Positions 52,342-61,386 of a stretch of 64,000 nucleotides of DNA are shown one piece after another. The DNA is from Bradyrhizobium cytisi (lineage in GTDB: Bacteria > Pseudomonadota > Alphaproteobacteria > Rhizobiales > Xanthobacteraceae), in assembly GCF_008123515.1 (NCBI RefSeq), contig NZ_VSSR01000024.1, positions 62,001 to 126,000 on the forward strand, in the 5' to 3' direction. Below the pieces are notes generated by a model that was given only the letters and a program-made list of their open reading frames with translations, ran no database searches and was not told the origin of the DNA. Every line of letters starts with the position of its first letter. Position 1 is the first letter of the stretch. A program made the translations under genes and the position numbers.

Positions 52342-52369
52342 AAAAGCCCGGCCGAACGGCCGGGCTTTT
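52342..52369. terminator. Bidirectional rho-independent terminator
   Basis: AAAAGCCCGGCCG and CGGCCGGGCTTTT form a perfect stem with an AA loop and T/A tails on both sides. It ends both the cyo-regulator operon and the converging carD gene. Confidence 0.92.
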
Positions 52370-52392
52370 GAACTGTTAGAAGCGAGAGCGGC

Positions 52393-53229
52393 TTATGCGG
52401 CCTCGTCGGCGACGGTGGTGTCGTCGCCGTCGGTATCGCCCTCGGCATCCGCCTCGCCTTCGCCCTCGGCGGCTTCCGCCTTGGCGTTGCGGCGCGGGCT
52501 CTTGGCGAGCTGGGCCTCGATCTCCTTGACCGCTTCGGTCTCGGTCGAGTGCTGCACCACCGCGATCTCGCGGGAGAGACGATCGAGCGCCGCTTCATAG
52601 AGCTGACGTTCAGAGTAGGACTGCTCCGGCTGCGACTCCGAGCGATAGAGGTCGCGCACGACTTCCGCGATCGCGACGATATCGCCCGAGTTGATCTTCG
52701 CTTCGTATTCCTGGGCGCGGCGCGACCACATGGTGCGCTTGACGCGGGCACGGCCCTTGAGCGTCTCCAGCGCCTTCTTCACCAGCGCGGGCTCGGACAG
52801 CTTGCGCATGCCGACGTTGGCCACCTTGGCGGTCGGAACGCGCAGCGTCATCTTGTCCTTGATGAAGTTGATGACGAACAGCTCGAGCTTCGCGCCGGCA
52901 ATCTCCTGCTCCTCGATGGCCAGGATCTGGCCGACGCCGTGAGCGGGATAGACGACGAATTCATTGGCCCTGAAGCCCTGACGCTGGGTCACGACCTTCT
53001 TTTCCTCGACCTTCGGCGCGGGTGCAGCGGCCTTCACAGCCGGCTTGGCAGCAGCAACGGGAGCCTTGGCAGGGGCGGCAGCAACAGGAGCCTTCGGAGC
53101 AAGAGGCTTGGCAGCAGGAGTCTTGGCAGCAACAGGCTTCGTAGCGGGAGCCTTGGCAGCGGGAGCCTTGGCGGCAGCAGGCTTGGCAACGGTCGCTTTC
53201 GCGGCCGGTTTGGCAGTCTTGTGAGGCAT
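52393..53229 (-). CDS. carD: CarD family transcriptional regulator with Lys/Ala/Pro-rich N-terminal tail
   Basis: 278 residues from the ATG at 53229. The first 85 or so are built from AKP/AAK units like histone H1 or alphaproteobacterial DNA-binding tails. The CarD core follows: ANEFVVYPAHGVGQILAIEEQEI (RNA-polymerase-interacting domain), LELFVINFIKDKMTLRVP and the helical DNA-contact part with MWSRRAQEYEAKINSGDI. A Glu/Asp-rich tail ends it. The frame stays Lys/Ala/Ser-rich for 50 more codons upstream to a GTG at 53382, so the tail could be longer. CarD tunes rRNA and ribosomal gene initiation. Confidence 0.9.
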   Translation of the reverse strand: MPHKTAKPAAKATVAKPAAAKAPAAKAPATKPVAAKTPAAKPLAPKAPVAAAPAKAPVAAAKPAVKAAAPAPKVEEKKVVTQRQGFRANEFVVYPAHGVGQILAIEEQEIAGAKLELFVINFIKDKMTLRVPTAKVANVGMRKLSEPALVKKALETLKGRARVKRTMWSRRAQEYEAKINSGDIVAIAEVVRDLYRSESQPEQSYSERQLYEAALDRLSREIAVVQHSTETEAVKEIEAQLAKSPRRNAKAEAAEGEGEADAEGDTDGDDTTVADEAA

Positions 53230-53578
53230 TGCGCTTCTTTTGTTCTTCGAGGACTTTGCAGCCGGCGGCGCCTTGGCAGCGGCCCGACCCTTGGATGCGC
53301 TACGGCTGGCCGCGGCGACTTTTTTGGCCTCCTTATGGGAAGCCCTCGCTGAAGTACTCTTTTTACGCGTTTTCTGTGACACAGCCTGCGCGCGGAAACT
53401 GCCACGCCCCTGTTCGACATCTGGTTTCACGGGAACCCGGCGGAGCCAACAGGGCTGACGAGGGGTTCGGGTTAATGTGCCCAATATAGCACATTTCCCG
53501 CAAAAATCAATGATTTAGGGGTCGTGAGGCTGGTTTTCGACGCTGACGAAGGTATTAGGGTTAAGTTTGCGCCGGAAT

Positions 53579-53917
53579 TTAGTCTCCGGAGCCGGGGTTC
53601 GGAGAAAAATATTTCTCGAACTTCCCTTCCATCCCGTCGAATTCCTTCGCGTCGTCGGGTGATTCTTTCTTCTGGGTGATGTTCGGCCAGCTCTTGGCGT
53701 AGTCGGCGTTGACCTGGAGCCACTTTTCCAGGCCCGGTTCCGTGTCCGGCTTGATGGCGTCGGCTGGGCATTCCGGTTCGCACACGCCGCAATCGATGCA
53801 CTCGTCAGGATGGATGACGAGCATGTTCTCGCCCTCGTAGAAACAGTCGACCGGGCAGACCTCTACGCAGTCGGTGTACTTGCACTTGATGCAGGCTTCA
53901 GTGACGACGTAAGTCAT
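53579..53917 (-). CDS. fdxA: 7Fe (3Fe-4S/4Fe-4S) ferredoxin
   Basis: 112 residues. [18 protein letters not shown] and [16 protein letters not shown] bind a 3Fe-4S and a 4Fe-4S cluster, as in FdxA of other alphaproteobacteria. A C-terminal extension of about 50 residues is normal. It is a cytoplasmic electron carrier and lies in the conserved order helicase-S4-fdxA-carD. Confidence 0.95.
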   Translation of the reverse strand: MTYVVTEACIKCKYTDCVEVCPVDCFYEGENMLVIHPDECIDCGVCEPECPADAIKPDTEPGLEKWLQVNADYAKSWPNITQKKESPDDAKEFDGMEGKFEKYFSPNPGSGD

Positions 53918-54053
53918 CCAACGCTCCGAAAAGCTCTTTTAAAAGTCGCGGCTTGCGTAGCGCGGATGGCCCGGCGCTGCAAGGTCGGGAAGCCCCGATC
54001 ATGCGGGCTTTGTGTGGTTGATCGACCAAGAAATGAACCGAAAACGCAATTAA

Positions 54054-54326
54054 TTACTCTTTGCGTTCACTGAGCTCCTCGTAGAGCACTCGCGCCGAGG
54101 CTGCATCGCCGCGGCGCGCATTGAAGCCGGTCACCTTCAACACACGTACGGTGCGATCGAGCGCGACGGTGATGACGTCGCCGACCTTGACCGCGTGGCC
54201 CGGCGATTTCTCGCGTGTGCCGTTGACGCGGACGTGACCGGACTCGACGAGCTCAGCCGCGGAGGTGCGCGCCTTTACCACCCGCGCGTGCCACAGCCAT
54301 TTGTCGAGGCGCTGCCGCTCGGTCGT
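54054..54326 (-). CDS. S4 RNA-binding domain protein (Hsp15-like), probably starting at ACG
   Basis: 90 residues if it starts at the ACG at 54326. There, TERQRLDKWLWHARVVKART gives the complete first half of the S4 domain, and AAGGAG (the end of the helicase gene) lies 7 bases upstream. No ATG, GTG or TTG exists in that frame before an in-frame stop; the first standard codon is GTG at 54281, which would delete the conserved first helix RLDKWLWHAR. The remainder ESGHVRVNGTREKSPGHAVKVGD is typical. The gene follows the helicase after four bases. Hsp15-like proteins bind 50S subunits carrying stalled nascent chains. Confidence 0.8.
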   Translation of the reverse strand, partial: TTERQRLDKWLWHARVVKARTSAAELVESGHVRVNGTREKSPGHAVKVGDVITVALDRTVRVLKVTGFNARRGDAASARVLYEELSERKE

Positions 54327-54330
54327 GGGA

Positions 54331-57300
54331 TCACTCCTTGCGACCGGACAGCTGCTCCTTCAGCGCAGCGAGCTTGGCGAAGGGCGAGTTCGGATCGACG
54401 GGGCGATCGCGCTCGCGCGGGTTCGCGCTCGAGGCGTAGGGACGCAGCGACGGACCACCCTGACGGTCGCGGCCCTTGTCGCGGTCGCGGCCACGATTGT
54501 CGCGGCCCTTGTCGCGATCACCGCCGAACTTCTTGTTGTCGCGGTTGCGATCCTTGTTGTCGCGGTCCTTGCCCTGGAAGCTGCGATTCCTGTCGTCGCG
54601 CCCTTCCTGACGCGGCGCACCTTCGGCACCACCTTCGCGCGGCTTGCGGAAGTCCTTAGCCCCGTCTCTGCGATGACCGCCGTGGCGATGACGCTGCTCG
54701 CGCTTCTCGCCATCGGCCGCCGGCGCGGCTTCGCCTTCCGCGGGCGCGGCGCCAGCTTCAGCACCGGCCTGCGGACGCTGGTTGTTGTGGCGCTGATGAC
54801 GATGGCGCTCGTGGCGCGGCTTGCGATCCTCGTGACGGCCACCGGGACGCCAGACTTCGACGAGCTCAGGCTCGGCAGGTGCCGCAGCAGCCTCGGGCGC
54901 CGCCGCAGCCTCAGGTGCAGCAGCATCGGGCGATGCGGCAGCCTCGGTTGCAGCGATCTCGGCCGGAGCGGCTTCAGCAGCAGCCTCAGCAGGCGCAGCA
55001 GTTTCTTCCGCCGGCGGCGCGATGCCGGGGGCATCTTCCGGCGTGACAGGCGCTTCGGGCGAGGCTTCGAGCGCCGGCTCTTCGTGCGCTCCCTCGTCAT
55101 GCAGCTCCAGGCCGGGCGCGTCTTCGACGGTGACGGCTTCGATCGCGGCATCTGCGGGCGCCGCGGCATCTGCGGGCGCCGCGGCCTCCTCGGTCGCGGG
55201 CGTTTCTGCGGAAGCTTCGGCAGCAAGCGTCTCGGCAGCAGGCGCGACCGGCTTGGGCGGCAGTGGCGCACGCTTCTCCATGCGATAGCCGAGCGCGCGC
55301 AGCACCGAGGCAAAATCCTCGCCGGCGGAGCCGGTGAGCGAGGTCATCGCCTGCGTCACCACGAAGCCGCGGCCGTCGAACGCGCCGGCGGGCTTTTCGC
55401 CGGGCGCGTTCTCGCGCCAAGCCAGCGCCGGGCGGATCAGATCGGCCAGGCGCTCCAGGATGTCGACGCGCACGGCGCGCTCGCCGGCCTGCTTGTAGCC
55501 GAGCACGCGATAGGCATCGCGCGGCAGCTGCTTGTCGACCGGGAACGAGGTGCGGCCCGACGATGCCAGATGCTGCGCACCTGAAAGCGCCGAAAGATCA
55601 ACATTGTCCTGCTTCAGCGCCCACAGCAGCGCGGCCAGCGCACGCGCGGCAGGCTTCAGGATGCCGGGAAAATAGATGTGATAGGCGCCGAAGCGGACGC
55701 CGTATTTGCGCAAGGTCGCGCGCGAGGGCTGGTCGAGATCCTTCAGCTCGTTGGCGATCTTGGGACGCTCCAGCACGCCGAGCGCCTCGACGAGCTGGTA
55801 GGCGATGCCGCGGGCAATGCCGGTGACGTCTTCGGCCTTCGACAGCTCGAACATCGGCCCGAGCAGCTTTTCGATGTGCGTCTTGAGCCAGAGGTCGAGC
55901 CGCGCCTGCACCTTCTCGCGGGGGCTACCTGTCAGCCGCTCGTCCGAGATGATGCGGATGCGTGGATGCAGCGCCTCCTCTGCGGCGGTCAGCCGCGCCA
56001 CCGCATCGCCGGTCCAGCGGATGGTGCCGTCCGAGGTCAGCACGAACTGATCGTCCGGCGCATTGCCGAGCTTTTCGGCGCGCGTGTTGATCTCGCCGGC
56101 GAGCACCGCTTGCGCAGCAGCCTGCAAGGCTTTCGCATCGGAGCCGGCTTCCGCCGCATCCGGTGCAAAGGTGAAGCCATCGAGGCGGCCGATGACATGG
56201 CCTTCGACGATGACTTCGCCGGTCTTGCCGATTTCCGTATTCAAGCTCGTGTTCTCCCGCAGGCGGCGCATCAATACACTGGTCCGGCGATCAACGAAAC
56301 GCTCAGTCAAGCGTTCATGGAGCGCATCCGATAATTTATTTTCGACCTCCCGCGCGATCCCCTGCCAGCGTTCTGGGTCTTTCAGCCAGTCCGGGCGGTT
56401 GGCGACGAAGGTCCAGGTGCGAATCTGCGCGATCCGGGCCGAGAGCGTGTCGATGTCGCCGTCGACGCGGTCGGCCTGGTCGACCTGGGCGGCAAACCAG
56501 GAATCGGGGATGCAGCCCTTCTGCATCAGGAAACCGTAGAGCGTGGTGACGAGCTCGGCATGGGCGGCCGGCGACAGCTTTCGGTAGTCCGGGACCTGGC
56601 AGACCTCCCACAGACGTTCCACGGCGGCCTTGCCATGCGCGATATCGCGCACCTCGACGTCGCGGGCGGCGTGGTCGAGCACGCGCATGTCCTCGGCAAT
56701 GGGTGCCCGCGTCAGCACCTCATGGCCGGGGCCGAGGTTCAGCGAGACCTGGAGCGCGCCGAGCGAGGAGAAATCCAGCTTCGCGTTGCGCCATTGCAGC
56801 ATCTTCACGGGGTCGAAGATGTGGTTCTGGAGCGCATTCACCAGCTCGGGCTCGAACGGGCCGCAGCGTCCCGTCGTCCCAAAGGTGCCGTTGCGGGTGG
56901 CGCGGCCGGCGCGGCCGGCCACCTGCGCGAACTCGGCCGGCGTCAGGCGGCGGAACTGATAGCCGTCGAACTTACGGTCGGAGGCGAAGGCGACGTGGTC
57001 AACGTCGAGATTGAGGCCCATGCCGACGGCGTCGGTGGCGACGAGGTAATCGACGTCGCCGTTCTGGAACATCTCGACTTGCGCGTTCCTGGTGCGCGGC
57101 GACAGTGAACCCAGCACCACGGCGGCGCCACCATGCTGGCGCCTGATCAGCTCGGCGATGGCGTAGACCTCGTCGGCGGAGAAGGCGACGATCGCGGTGC
57201 GGCGCGGCTGGCGCGTGATCTTGCGATCGCCGGCGAATTCCAGCTGCGACAGCCTGGGACGGGTGATCATGGAGACGCCGGGCAACAGCCGCTCGATGAT

Positions 57301-57741
57301 CGGGCGCATGGTCGCGGCGCCGAGCAGCAGCGTCTCGTCGCGGCCGCGGCGGTTGAGGATGCGGTCGGTGAAGACGTGGCCGCGTTCCAGATCGGACGCG
57401 ATCTGGATCTCGTCGACGGCGAGGAAGGAGACGTCGAGGTCGCGCGGCATCGCCTCGACTGTCGACACCCAGTAACGCGGGTTCTTCGGCTTGATCTTCT
57501 CCTCGCCGGTGATCAGCGCCACGGCCTCGGGGCCAACGCGGCCGACGATCTTGTTATAGACCTCGCGCGCCAAGAGCCGCAGCGGCAGGCCGATCATGCC
57601 CGAGGAATGCGCGAGCATCCGTTCGATGGCGAGATGGGTCTTGCCGGTGTTGGTCGGCCCGAGCACCGCAGTGACGCCGGCGCCAGGCACGCGATCGGAA
57701 AGCGCGCGCTCGGAGGCGAAGGGGGAAGAGGAAAAGGCCAT
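54331..57741 (-). CDS. Suv3-like superfamily 2 helicase with long Ala/Glu and Arg/Asp-rich tail
   Basis: 1136 residues. Walker A GPTNTGKT is at 28-35 and Walker B-type LAVDEIQIAS near 118, which uses DEIQ as in mitochondrial Suv3. Motif III GAATMRPIIE, motif V/VI VATDAVGMGLNLDVDHVAF and QVAGRAGR follow. From about residue 830 the sequence turns into an Ala/Pro/Glu-rich stretch, then from about 980 into His/Arg/Asp/Asn-rich repeats (DRDKGRDRQ-like) typical of disordered RNA-binding tails. Known Suv3 relatives unwind RNA as part of degradosome-type complexes. It is co-transcribed with the S4 gene. Confidence 0.92.
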   Translation of the reverse strand: MAFSSSPFASERALSDRVPGAGVTAVLGPTNTGKTHLAIERMLAHSSGMIGLPLRLLAREVYNKIVGRVGPEAVALITGEEKIKPKNPRYWVSTVEAMPRDLDVSFLAVDEIQIASDLERGHVFTDRILNRRGRDETLLLGAATMRPIIERLLPGVSMITRPRLSQLEFAGDRKITRQPRRTAIVAFSADEVYAIAELIRRQHGGAAVVLGSLSPRTRNAQVEMFQNGDVDYLVATDAVGMGLNLDVDHVAFASDRKFDGYQFRRLTPAEFAQVAGRAGRATRNGTFGTTGRCGPFEPELVNALQNHIFDPVKMLQWRNAKLDFSSLGALQVSLNLGPGHEVLTRAPIAEDMRVLDHAARDVEVRDIAHGKAAVERLWEVCQVPDYRKLSPAAHAELVTTLYGFLMQKGCIPDSWFAAQVDQADRVDGDIDTLSARIAQIRTWTFVANRPDWLKDPERWQGIAREVENKLSDALHERLTERFVDRRTSVLMRRLRENTSLNTEIGKTGEVIVEGHVIGRLDGFTFAPDAAEAGSDAKALQAAAQAVLAGEINTRAEKLGNAPDDQFVLTSDGTIRWTGDAVARLTAAEEALHPRIRIISDERLTGSPREKVQARLDLWLKTHIEKLLGPMFELSKAEDVTGIARGIAYQLVEALGVLERPKIANELKDLDQPSRATLRKYGVRFGAYHIYFPGILKPAARALAALLWALKQDNVDLSALSGAQHLASSGRTSFPVDKQLPRDAYRVLGYKQAGERAVRVDILERLADLIRPALAWRENAPGEKPAGAFDGRGFVVTQAMTSLTGSAGEDFASVLRALGYRMEKRAPLPPKPVAPAAETLAAEASAETPATEEAAAPADAAAPADAAIEAVTVEDAPGLELHDEGAHEEPALEASPEAPVTPEDAPGIAPPAEETAAPAEAAAEAAPAEIAATEAAASPDAAAPEAAAAPEAAAAPAEPELVEVWRPGGRHEDRKPRHERHRHQRHNNQRPQAGAEAGAAPAEGEAAPAADGEKREQRHRHGGHRRDGAKDFRKPREGGAEGAPRQEGRDDRNRSFQGKDRDNKDRNRDNKKFGGDRDKGRDNRGRDRDKGRDRQGGPSLRPYASSANPRERDRPVDPNSPFAKLAALKEQLSGRKE

Positions 57742-58325
57742 GTCTGAATGATTAGGTAGTGGCGATTGGGGCGAATGTCAGTGCTGTTTGGGGCGGCGAG
57801 GTGCTGTCAGCCATGTCTCCGAACGCGGCCAAATTCTCCGCTGTCATGCCCCGGCTTGACCGGGGCATCCAGTACGCCGCGGCCTGTCCGCTCCACCACA
57901 ACCGCCTCGGCGTACTGGATCGCCCGGTCAAGCCGGACGATGACACCGATCGTGTGGGAGCAGCTTCCCCAAATCCCGCGCAACTGTCTCACTTTGCGAC
58001 GCTTTTCCCTGTGGCCTTAAGCTTCGGAACGACTCCAGAACGAATCGCGGCCGAATCGCTGACTCCCCGGTGAGTCCTGTTCCGTTCACGCAACATGTCG
58101 CGGGACGCTTGTTTCCATCGCACTAGATGGAGTTTTGGGCTGTCGCACAAGCGACGATGTGGTGGCGGATTTCGTTAAGTTGGGGATGGCGCGGAGTCGA
58201 ATCAGAATTGGGGAGGAGTCAAATGGATTCCCGAAAACGATGACCCCCACCTCATTTTCGCGAAAACAACCCCATGCACAGTAGCTAAGTCATTGTTATG
58301 ATTAGGGGGAGCGTCGCAGCGGCGG
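57742..58325. other. Gene-poor intergenic region with a repeat and an AT-rich palindrome
   Basis: 584 bp between the divergently oriented end regions of helicase and DUF3108 genes. It carries the palindromic repeat at 57842-57945. Further right are a strong GGAGGAG followed by a 6-codon frame MDSRKR (58223-58243) and a 12-bp palindrome TTTTCGCGAAAA (58255-58266). The last 80 bases (CCCCATGCACAG... ) look like a non-coding element. I see no other gene. Confidence 0.5.
57842..57945. repeat. Palindromic repeat, TGTCATGCCCCGGC family
   Basis: TGTCATGCCCCGGCTTGACC at the left and GGTCAAGCCGGACGATGACA at the right pair, with inner ATCCAGTACGCCG and CGGCGTACTGGAT. Copies: 59412-59514 and 62775-62861. 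Confidence 0.88.
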
Positions 58326-59219
58326 CTACTGCGTTTTCGCCACCCTTGGCGGCTGGGCGGTGGTGATGAAGCTGGTCGCTTCCAGCATCGCCGGGCCCAG
58401 CGGCGTCGGCACTTTCAGCCAGAACGGGACCAGGATCCGCGTGCCCGCCACCGGCGCGAAGGCGATTTCGATGTTGCGCTGGGCGGCGAGGTATTTGATC
58501 ACGGGGCGGTCGGGGATGTAGCCGGCCACAGGCACGAAATAGAGCGCGCAGACCACGACCGGGCCGCGATAGCCCTTCTCGGCCTTCACCGTCTCCATGC
58601 GCTTGAAATCGAGCTTCAGCTCGTAACGCATGCGGCCGTCGAACACGGGCGCGCTGCCGTGGCAGGCCTCCGGCGACACGGGATCGCCGGTGCCTGATAC
58701 GCGCACCAGCGAGGCCGTCATCGGATCGAACACGCCGCGGCGATGCGCGTCGGTGACGACGATGCGGTCGGCATCGACAGGCGGCTCCGGAATGATGCCG
58801 AAATCCTTCACATTGCCCTTGTCGAGGGTGATGTGGATCTCTTCGGTCTTCTTCGAGGTGGTGGTTGAGGCCTGGTAGGCGGTCGCGACCAGCGCGCCGT
58901 TGACCACGCGCCCCTGCGAGGCGCCGGTGCCGGACCCGCCCGCGAACGATTTCAGGATGCCGGTGGTGCCGCCGGAGGCCGCCGCCGAAAACACGTCGTC
59001 CTGGATATCGATGTTCCAGGCGCCGCGGCCGACCGGAATGCCCGACAGCGTCGCCTCATACTGCGCCTCGAGCTTGCCTTGCGCTGCCGCCGGCTCCGCC
59101 GCCCACACCAGCACCAGCACGCCGACAGCGGCCAGCGCCAGCCGGGCGACAAAGGCCAGCCTGCCGGCCGACTGCAGCCGGGGCAGAAAGAGGGGCGAGG
59201 TGTGCACGAGACGATCCAA
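58326..59219 (-). CDS. DUF3108 domain protein (periplasmic)
   Basis: 297 residues from a TTG at 59219; a GTG at 59207 is an alternative. A signal peptide (LAFVARLALAAVGVLVLVWAAEPAAAQ) directs export. The beta-rich domain begins LEAQYEATLSGIPVGRGAWNIDI and includes TDAHRRGVFDPMTASLV and VPFWLKVPTPLGP, the DUF3108 pattern. The family is predicted to act in the envelope, possibly with lipopolysaccharide or lipid carriers; no proven function. Confidence 0.82.
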   Translation of the reverse strand: MDRLVHTSPLFLPRLQSAGRLAFVARLALAAVGVLVLVWAAEPAAAQGKLEAQYEATLSGIPVGRGAWNIDIQDDVFSAAASGGTTGILKSFAGGSGTGASQGRVVNGALVATAYQASTTTSKKTEEIHITLDKGNVKDFGIIPEPPVDADRIVVTDAHRRGVFDPMTASLVRVSGTGDPVSPEACHGSAPVFDGRMRYELKLDFKRMETVKAEKGYRGPVVVCALYFVPVAGYIPDRPVIKYLAAQRNIEIAFAPVAGTRILVPFWLKVPTPLGPAMLEATSFITTAQPPRVAKTQ

Positions 59220-59411
59220 TCGGGACGCGAGTGGGTGTTACTTAAGCCTGTTACGGCCGCAAGCAATGTATCCGGGCACGATAAGCCGGGAACTCACCGG
59301 AGTCTTTCGGCGGTGAATGCGCCCTTTATGTGATGGTAAGGCGCTTTAAACATTGCCGTTTTGGTGATCGGGGCAGCCGCGGGCGCCGCCACATCTCCCC
59401 GCTTGCTCCGC

Positions 59412-59514
59412 TGTCGTGCCCCGCGAAGGCGGGGCATCCAGTACGCCGCGGCCTCTCTGTTCCAGCCGCGCCGCCGGTGGAATACTGGATCGCCCGCCTT
59501 CGCGGGCGATGACA
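59412..59514. repeat. Palindromic repeat, TGTCGTGCCCCGC family
   Basis: TGTCGTGCCCCGCGAAGGCGG pairs with CCGCCTTCGCGGGCGATGACA; inner GCATCCAGTA and TACTGGAT also pair. Related to 57842-57945. Confidence 0.88.
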
Positions 59515-59591
59515 CCTGAATATGCCGATCGAGATCCCGGGTTCGGGCTCCCGCCCGCCCCGGGACGACGGGCCCAAAACGGCCCGTCGCC

Positions 59592-59620
59592 TTGACTACC
59601 CGCCCCTTCCCCCCTATACG
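59592..59620 (+). promoter_or_regulatory. Sigma-70-type promoter of rpmB
   Basis: TTGACT at 59592-59597 and TATACG at 59615-59620 are separated by exactly 17 bp. The transcript start would be near 59627, about 90 bp before the rpmB ATG. Confidence 0.75.
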
Positions 59621-59714
59621 TCCGCCGCTCCCTGCAAGGACAGAGAATTTGCCCCCGTGGCGCCCCGGATGGCGGCCGCAACTCGTTGGGGGCTCGAAAC
59701 TGAGGATTAGTGAC

Positions 59715-60020
59715 ATGTCTCGCCGCTGCGAACTGACGGCCAAGGGCCCCCTCGTCGGCCACAAGGTCAGCCACTCCAACATCAAGACCAAGCGCCGCTT
59801 CCTGCCGAACCTGGTCAACGTGACCTTCATCAGCGAAGCCCTGGAGCGCAACGTGCGCCTGCGCGTCTCCACCAACGCGGTGAAGAGCGTCGACCACAAT
59901 GGCGGCTTAGATGCCTTCCTGCTCAAGGCCAAGGCCGACGTGCTGTCGCCGCGCGCCCTCGAGCTGAAGCGCGCCATCCAGAAAAAGGTCGGCGACGCGC
60001 CGGTCAAGAAGGCCAGCTAA
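59715..60020 (+). CDS. rpmB: 50S ribosomal protein L28
   Basis: 101 residues from the ATG at 59715, preceded by [25 protein letters not shown] and [10 protein letters not shown] are the L28 signature, with the alphaproteobacterial C-terminal extension. It is a structural protein of the large ribosomal subunit, with its own promoter and terminator. Confidence 0.97.
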   Translation: MSRRCELTAKGPLVGHKVSHSNIKTKRRFLPNLVNVTFISEALERNVRLRVSTNAVKSVDHNGGLDAFLLKAKADVLSPRALELKRAIQKKVGDAPVKKAS

Positions 60021-60093
60021 GCGAATTTTGGATTCGGGCGGGGGCTAAGTTGCGTCGCGTGGCGTAGGCTTAGCCAAGTAGAGTTCTGCGTCG

Positions 60094-60122
60094 CGGCCGG
60101 ATCGAAAGATCCGGCCGTTTTT
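60094..60122 (+). terminator. Rho-independent terminator of rpmB
   Basis: CGGCCGGATC and GATCCGGCCG form a perfect 10-bp stem with a GAAA tetraloop, then TTTTTG. About 73 bp after the rpmB stop. Confidence 0.95.
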
Positions 60123-60144
60123 GTTTGTGGGGCAAGGTGAGCAT

Positions 60145-61043
60145 TTGAACGACCGACAATGGCATGAAGAAGCTGGTGCAATTTATGCGGCCTTGCACCT
60201 CACAGCAACGAGCAGATTGAACTCAATATCTCCTTGGACGAGGTAACGAAGCTAAATCACGTTGACCCAATATCCGAAGTCATTCCAGACGACTTTCGCT
60301 CAGTAGCCAACGACGATTCCATGGCTTGGGCCAAAATCCGAAAATTCGGCCCGTTCGATGTGATCAATCTAGACCTTTGTGATAGCTTCGCCATTGAGGA
60401 AGCTGGGCTGTTCAATGACAACTATTACAATGCCGTGGCCAGGCTCATGGCAATTCAAACTCGACGGAAGACCCCTTGGTTACTTTTGCTGACAACGCGC
60501 GTGGGATTAAATCACGTTCATGCCGAGACGCTGAAACGATTTAAGGGGCATTACAGGCAGAATCTCGTTGAGTGCGGACCGTTCCGCGACCTCTCCTTGC
60601 AGGAATTCAAAATTTCAGACGAGGCCTCTCTTACTGAATCTCTTAAAACGGCCGCGGGAGTACACAGCGTCTTCTTGGTCGGAGTTTGCAAATGGCTCTT
60701 AACATTGGCAATAAGCTATCAATCCAGCGCCGAGTTAAAGAGCGTATTGGGATATCGTGTCGAAGGATCGGCACCGACAACGGACTTAGTTTCTATCGCA
60801 TTGCGTTTCACACCACATACAATTCCAGTAGCCGATCCACTTGATATCTCTGCCGTCGCGTCACAAGAAATAGACGAATGCCGATTTGCTACGAAGCTCG
60901 TCCAAAGGGTTGCAAACCATCGAGACGTCGATCAACTCCTAGCGAATGATCCGAATCTATTTGAAGAGATGGTTCAAAACTCAAGCCGATTTCTTGAGGC
61001 GGCCAGGTACGACACCGCCGCCTACGCAAAATGGGCGAAGTAG
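60145..61043 (+). pseudogene. Lower-GC hypothetical gene, apparently frameshifted remnant
   Basis: The long frame (from TTG at 60234, 269 residues) has no ATG start. Directly upstream another frame from 60145 encodes NDRQWHEEAGAIYAALHLT, which joins smoothly to NEQIELNISLDEVTKLN of the long frame if one base is restored near 60200. The central GPFDVINLDLCDSFAIEEAGLFND and TPWLLLLTTRVGLNHVHAE look like a Rossmann/methyltransferase-like strand pattern, and most of the C-terminus is helical. Base composition and codon use are clearly more AT-rich than neighbouring genes, a sign of transfer. I do not recognise the family with certainty; it may be the end of a larger mobile or defence-related protein. 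Confidence 0.55.
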
Positions 61044-61107
61044 AATCACCTTGGCACTCACACGATCCCTTTTCCGCTATGGTTGCTCCGATAGCATAGC
61101 GTCTCCC

Positions 61108-61386
61108 CTACCCCCGAAAATCAATGCTCCGCAGCACGATCCCCGGCGGGGTGCCCTCGAACTCCGTCGCGCGGTACTTGCTCGCGGCTTGGGCTTCGAT
61201 GCGGTCGCGGAGGCGGGTGAACTGGGCTTCGCGCTCGTTGTGGCGGGCCTTGGGGCCGCGTTCGAGATCGTCCATCGCGGAGGTCGAGATCGCGCACGGG
61301 ACTTCCTTAGGCCCGTCCTGCATCGAGAACTGGACGATCCCGCGGTCCTGTTCGTGGCCGATGAAACGGCCGCTGGTGAGGGTCAT
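61108..61386 (-). CDS. DUF1488 domain-containing protein
   Basis: 92 residues from the ATG at 61386, seven bases after AAGGAG. MTLTSGRFIGHEQDRGIVQFSMQ and KEVPCAISTSAMDDL match the DUF1488 pattern of small rhizobial proteins. A basic helical middle RDRIEAQAASKYRATEFEG follows. Function unknown. Confidence 0.8.
   Translation of the reverse strand: MTLTSGRFIGHEQDRGIVQFSMQDGPKEVPCAISTSAMDDLERGPKARHNEREAQFTRLRDRIEAQAASKYRATEFEGTPPGIVLRSIDFRG

Larger units (their letters stand above)
59220..59714. other. Intergenic region before rpmB with repeat and promoter
   Basis: 495 bp. It contains one palindromic repeat and the rpmB promoter, listed separately, plus about 60 nt of leader before rpmB. No gene is seen. 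Confidence 0.55.

Noticed and set aside
54265..55584. Long open frame opposite the helicase tail (439 codons)
   Set aside because: It lies antisense to the Ala/Glu- and Arg-rich helicase tail; its low-complexity composition mirrors the repetitive coding strand and shows no domain.
60234..61043. Intact 269-residue gene starting at TTG
   Set aside because: No good ribosome-binding site, and the preceding frame joins with family-like continuity only if a base is missing; treated as a remnant instead.
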